Source of the DNA: Gemmatimonadota bacterium
Lineage (GTDB): Bacteria > Gemmatimonadota > Gemmatimonadetes > Longimicrobiales > UBA6960
Length of the DNA stretch: 7,468 nt
Direction of reading: 5' to 3'
NCBI GenBank assembly: GCA_019347995.1
Contig: JAHWKH010000110.1
Location: forward strand, 1 to 7,468
Below, piece by piece: positions 5,964-7,468 of the stretch. A program made the position numbers and the translations under genes. The notes beneath the pieces are model-generated. The model was not told the DNA's origin. It saw nothing but the letters and a program-made list of their open reading frames with translations, and did not search any database. The stretch's first letter is position 1, and each line of letters opens with the position of its first letter.

Positions 5964-6725
5964 ATGAGCGACCACACACGCTCCATCCTGGCCGAGGTGG
6001 CGCACCGCCCCTGGCCGCTGCCCTCGGCGCCGTGGGTCATGTACCAGAGCTGGCGGCGTCTCCTGTTCGCCCACTGGCCCCTGCCCCACGACCGCCTGCG
6101 CGCGGCGGTACCGGGGGAGCTGACGCTGGACACCTTCGACGGGAGCGCCTGGCTGGGCCTGACGCCCTTCCGGGTCACCGATCTCCGTCCGCGGGGGGTT
6201 CCGGCCATCCCCGTGGGATCGGACTTCCCCGAGCTCAACCTGAGGACCTACGTCAGGGTCGGCGACCGCCCCGGCGTCTACTTCTTCAGCCTGGACGCCG
6301 GGAGCCGGCTCGGCGTGATGGGCGCGCGCGCCCTCTATCACCTCCCCTACCACGCGGCGGACATGAGCCAGGAGGAGCGAGCCGGCTGGATCCACTACCG
6401 CAGCGAGCGCTCCGACGGGGCGTCCGCCGTCTTCCAGGGGCGCTACCGCCCGACCGGGCCCGCCGCCGCGCCCGCCGCCGGGACCCTGGAGCACTTCCTC
6501 ACCGAGCGCTACGCCCTCTACACCGTCCTGGGGGACGGGGCGGTGCTGCGGGCCGACATCCACCACCGGCCGTGGCCGCTCCAGACGGCCGAAGCGGTCA
6601 TCGAGCGCAACACGGTGCCGGAGGCGGAGGGGCTGGAGCTCCCCGAGCGGGCGCCGCTGCTCCACTTCGCGGAGCGCCAGGACACGCTGGTGTGGGCACC
6701 GGAGCGGCTGGAGCCTCCCGGCTGA
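5964..6725 (+). CDS. DUF2071 / YqjF-like protein
   Basis: This is a 253-aa cytoplasmic protein with no signal peptide or membrane segment. It matches the DUF2071 family (B. subtilis YqjF type; acetoacetate decarboxylase-like beta fold by family knowledge; no firmly established reaction). Recognisable blocks are HRPWPLP (14-20), PWVMYQSW (23-30), LLFAHWPL (33-40), LDTFDGSAWLGLTPFRV (55-71), FPELNLRTYV (88-97), GVYFFSLDAGSRL (104-116) and ARALYHLPYH (121-130). Length is normal and complete. ATG 5964 lies one base after the peptidase stop, with GAGGG from the end of that gene serving as Shine-Dalgarno, so translation is probably coupled. Co-transcription with a secreted peptidase does not by itself suggest a shared pathway. 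It is convergent with the permease gene, 40 nt away. Confidence 0.88.
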   Translation: MSDHTRSILAEVAHRPWPLPSAPWVMYQSWRRLLFAHWPLPHDRLRAAVPGELTLDTFDGSAWLGLTPFRVTDLRPRGVPAIPVGSDFPELNLRTYVRVGDRPGVYFFSLDAGSRLGVMGARALYHLPYHAADMSQEERAGWIHYRSERSDGASAVFQGRYRPTGPAAAPAAGTLEHFLTERYALYTVLGDGAVLRADIHHRPWPLQTAEAVIERNTVPEAEGLELPERAPLLHFAERQDTLVWAPERLEPPG

Positions 6726-6732
6726 CGCGTTC

Positions 6733-6758
6733 CGGCCGCGCGCTCCGGAGCCGCGCCG
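6733..6758. terminator. GC-rich hairpin between convergent genes (possible bidirectional terminator)
   Basis: CGGC (6733-6736), GCG (6738-6740) and GCT (6742-6744) pair with AGC (6749-6751), CGC (6752-6754) and GCCG (6755-6758) around loop CCGG, with two bulged C residues. This gives about 10 bp in a 40-nt gap between two converging stop codons. There is no T-run on either side, so a role in termination is inferred from position only. Confidence 0.35.
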
Positions 6759-6765
6759 ACGGAGG

Positions 6766-7468
6766 CTACTCCGCCCGCAGGGCCTCCGTGGGGTCCAGCC
6801 GGCTGGCCCGCCGCGCCGGCACCCAGCACGCCAGGAGCGCCACGCCCGCCACCAGCGCCACGCCTCCCAGCCACGTCACGGGGTCCGCGACCCCCACGCC
6901 CCAGACGAGCGAGCGCATGCCCCGGGTCGCTGCCGCCGCCAGCAGGAGGCCGGCCCCCACCCCGGCCGCCGCCATGCGCAGCCCCGATCCCAGGACCCAG
7001 CGCACCGTCTGGCCGGGGCTGGCGCCCACGGCCATGCGCACGCCGAGCTCGCGGCGCCGTCGGGCCACTGCCAGGGACAGGACGCCGAAGATCCCGAGGG
7101 CCGCGAGCGCCACGGCGAAGGTCGCGAAGAGCGCGGTCAGGGTGCGGAGTGCGCGGCCGGGGCCGAGCCGGTCGGCCACGAGATCCCCGAGCGGCCGCAG
7201 CTCGGAGACCGCCATGCCGGGCGCAAGCTCCGCCACGGCGCCACGGAGCCGATCGACGCCCGCGGCCGTGGCGCCGGGCCGTGCCTTCACCACCACACTC
7301 AGCCCCATCGGGCTCGCCTGCCGCATGGGGATGTATGCCTGGATCCGGCTGGGTCGCTCCAGCTCGTAGTGCCGGGTGTTCGGAACCACCCCCACAACGG
7401 TCAGCCAGGTGGGCGGGTCGCCGGGGTTCTGAGGCTCGAAGCTAACGCGGCGCCCGATCGGATCATCG
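6766..7468 (-). CDS. MacB/FtsX-type ABC transporter permease, C-terminal part (5' end outside the window)
   Basis: The frame is open from the right edge and encodes 233 residues ending at TAG (6766-6768). Residues 1-45 (GRRVSFEP, TVVGVVPNTRHYELE, YIPMRQ) are the end of the periplasmic MacB-PCD domain. About 46-105 include the linker VVVKARPGATAAGV and the region before the membrane. The FtsX permease domain follows, with transmembrane helices at about 110-134, 162-181 and 199-218. The coupling-loop signature RRRRELGVRMAVGAS (about 136-150) and the family C-terminus PARRASRLDPTEALRAE complete it. Such proteins pair with an ATPase (often next door or fused, outside this window) and mediate mechanotransmission or export of peptides, lipoproteins or drugs. 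The GTG at 7395 is internal, not the true start. The style resembles the long two-module permeases abundant in Acidobacteriota and Gemmatimonadota, but only one module is visible. Confidence 0.9.
   Translation of the reverse strand, partial: DDPIGRRVSFEPQNPGDPPTWLTVVGVVPNTRHYELERPSRIQAYIPMRQASPMGLSVVVKARPGATAAGVDRLRGAVAELAPGMAVSELRPLGDLVADRLGPGRALRTLTALFATFAVALAALGIFGVLSLAVARRRRELGVRMAVGASPGQTVRWVLGSGLRMAAAGVGAGLLLAAAATRGMRSLVWGVGVADPVTWLGGVALVAGVALLACWVPARRASRLDPTEALRAE

Noticed and set aside
5291..6238. 315-codon minus-strand open frame
   Set aside because: It is antisense to the well-supported M14 and DUF2071 genes, and the product is low-complexity Arg/His/Gly/Pro.
6032..7369. 445-codon plus-strand open frame
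   Set aside because: It overlaps DUF2071 out of frame and then runs antisense to the permease; the product is Arg/Ala/Pro/Ser/Thr-rich without motifs.
1..7468. Defence system, CRISPR array, mobile element or biosynthetic cluster
   Set aside because: I found no regularly spaced repeats, transposase, integrase, restriction, toxin-antitoxin or cluster-type enzymes. The genes are common chromosomal types with uniform GC-rich composition.

Overview
The window is strongly GC-rich bacterial DNA with short intergenic gaps. The gene content fits an environmental Gemmatimonadota- or Acidobacteriota-like organism: a MacB/FtsX-type permease with the motif style common in those phyla, a large secreted M14 carboxypeptidase, several lipoprotein-type signal peptides, and a DUF2071 protein. 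That placement is inference from style and content; there is no rRNA or other marker gene here. I see no tRNA, rRNA, CRISPR array, insertion sequence or prophage gene.

Layout, left to right. (1) Positions 1 to about 200 (+) hold an internal piece of a PlsC-type acyltransferase. Between about 176 and 200 it changes abruptly into the 3' part of a dicarboxylate/amino-acid:cation symporter on the minus strand (158-1288). Both genes are cut at the same point, so neither is complete. (2) An exported lipoprotein of unknown function lies on the minus strand (1514-1918), behind a leader with a strong hairpin and an AT-rich tract. (3) A secreted type I phosphodiesterase/nucleotide pyrophosphatase-like enzyme (2106-3095, minus) is divergent from an endonuclease IV family protein (3274-4167, plus). 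(4) A secreted M14 zinc carboxypeptidase (4307-5962, plus) is followed after one base by a DUF2071/YqjF-like protein (5964-6725, plus), so the two are probably co-translated. (5) The window ends in the C-terminal part of a MacB/FtsX-type ABC permease (6766-7468, minus), convergent with the DUF2071 gene.

The genes look like ordinary chromosomal housekeeping and envelope genes: export, peptide and phosphoester hydrolysis, DNA repair and transport. I see no coherent multi-gene system. The most notable signal is the double-truncation junction near position 180, which is either a real deletion that fused two convergent genes or a chimeric assembly join. Lesser points are the leader structure of the unknown lipoprotein, the tight coupling of the M14 peptidase with DUF2071, and departures from E. 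coli Nfo in the endonuclease IV DNA-contact loops.
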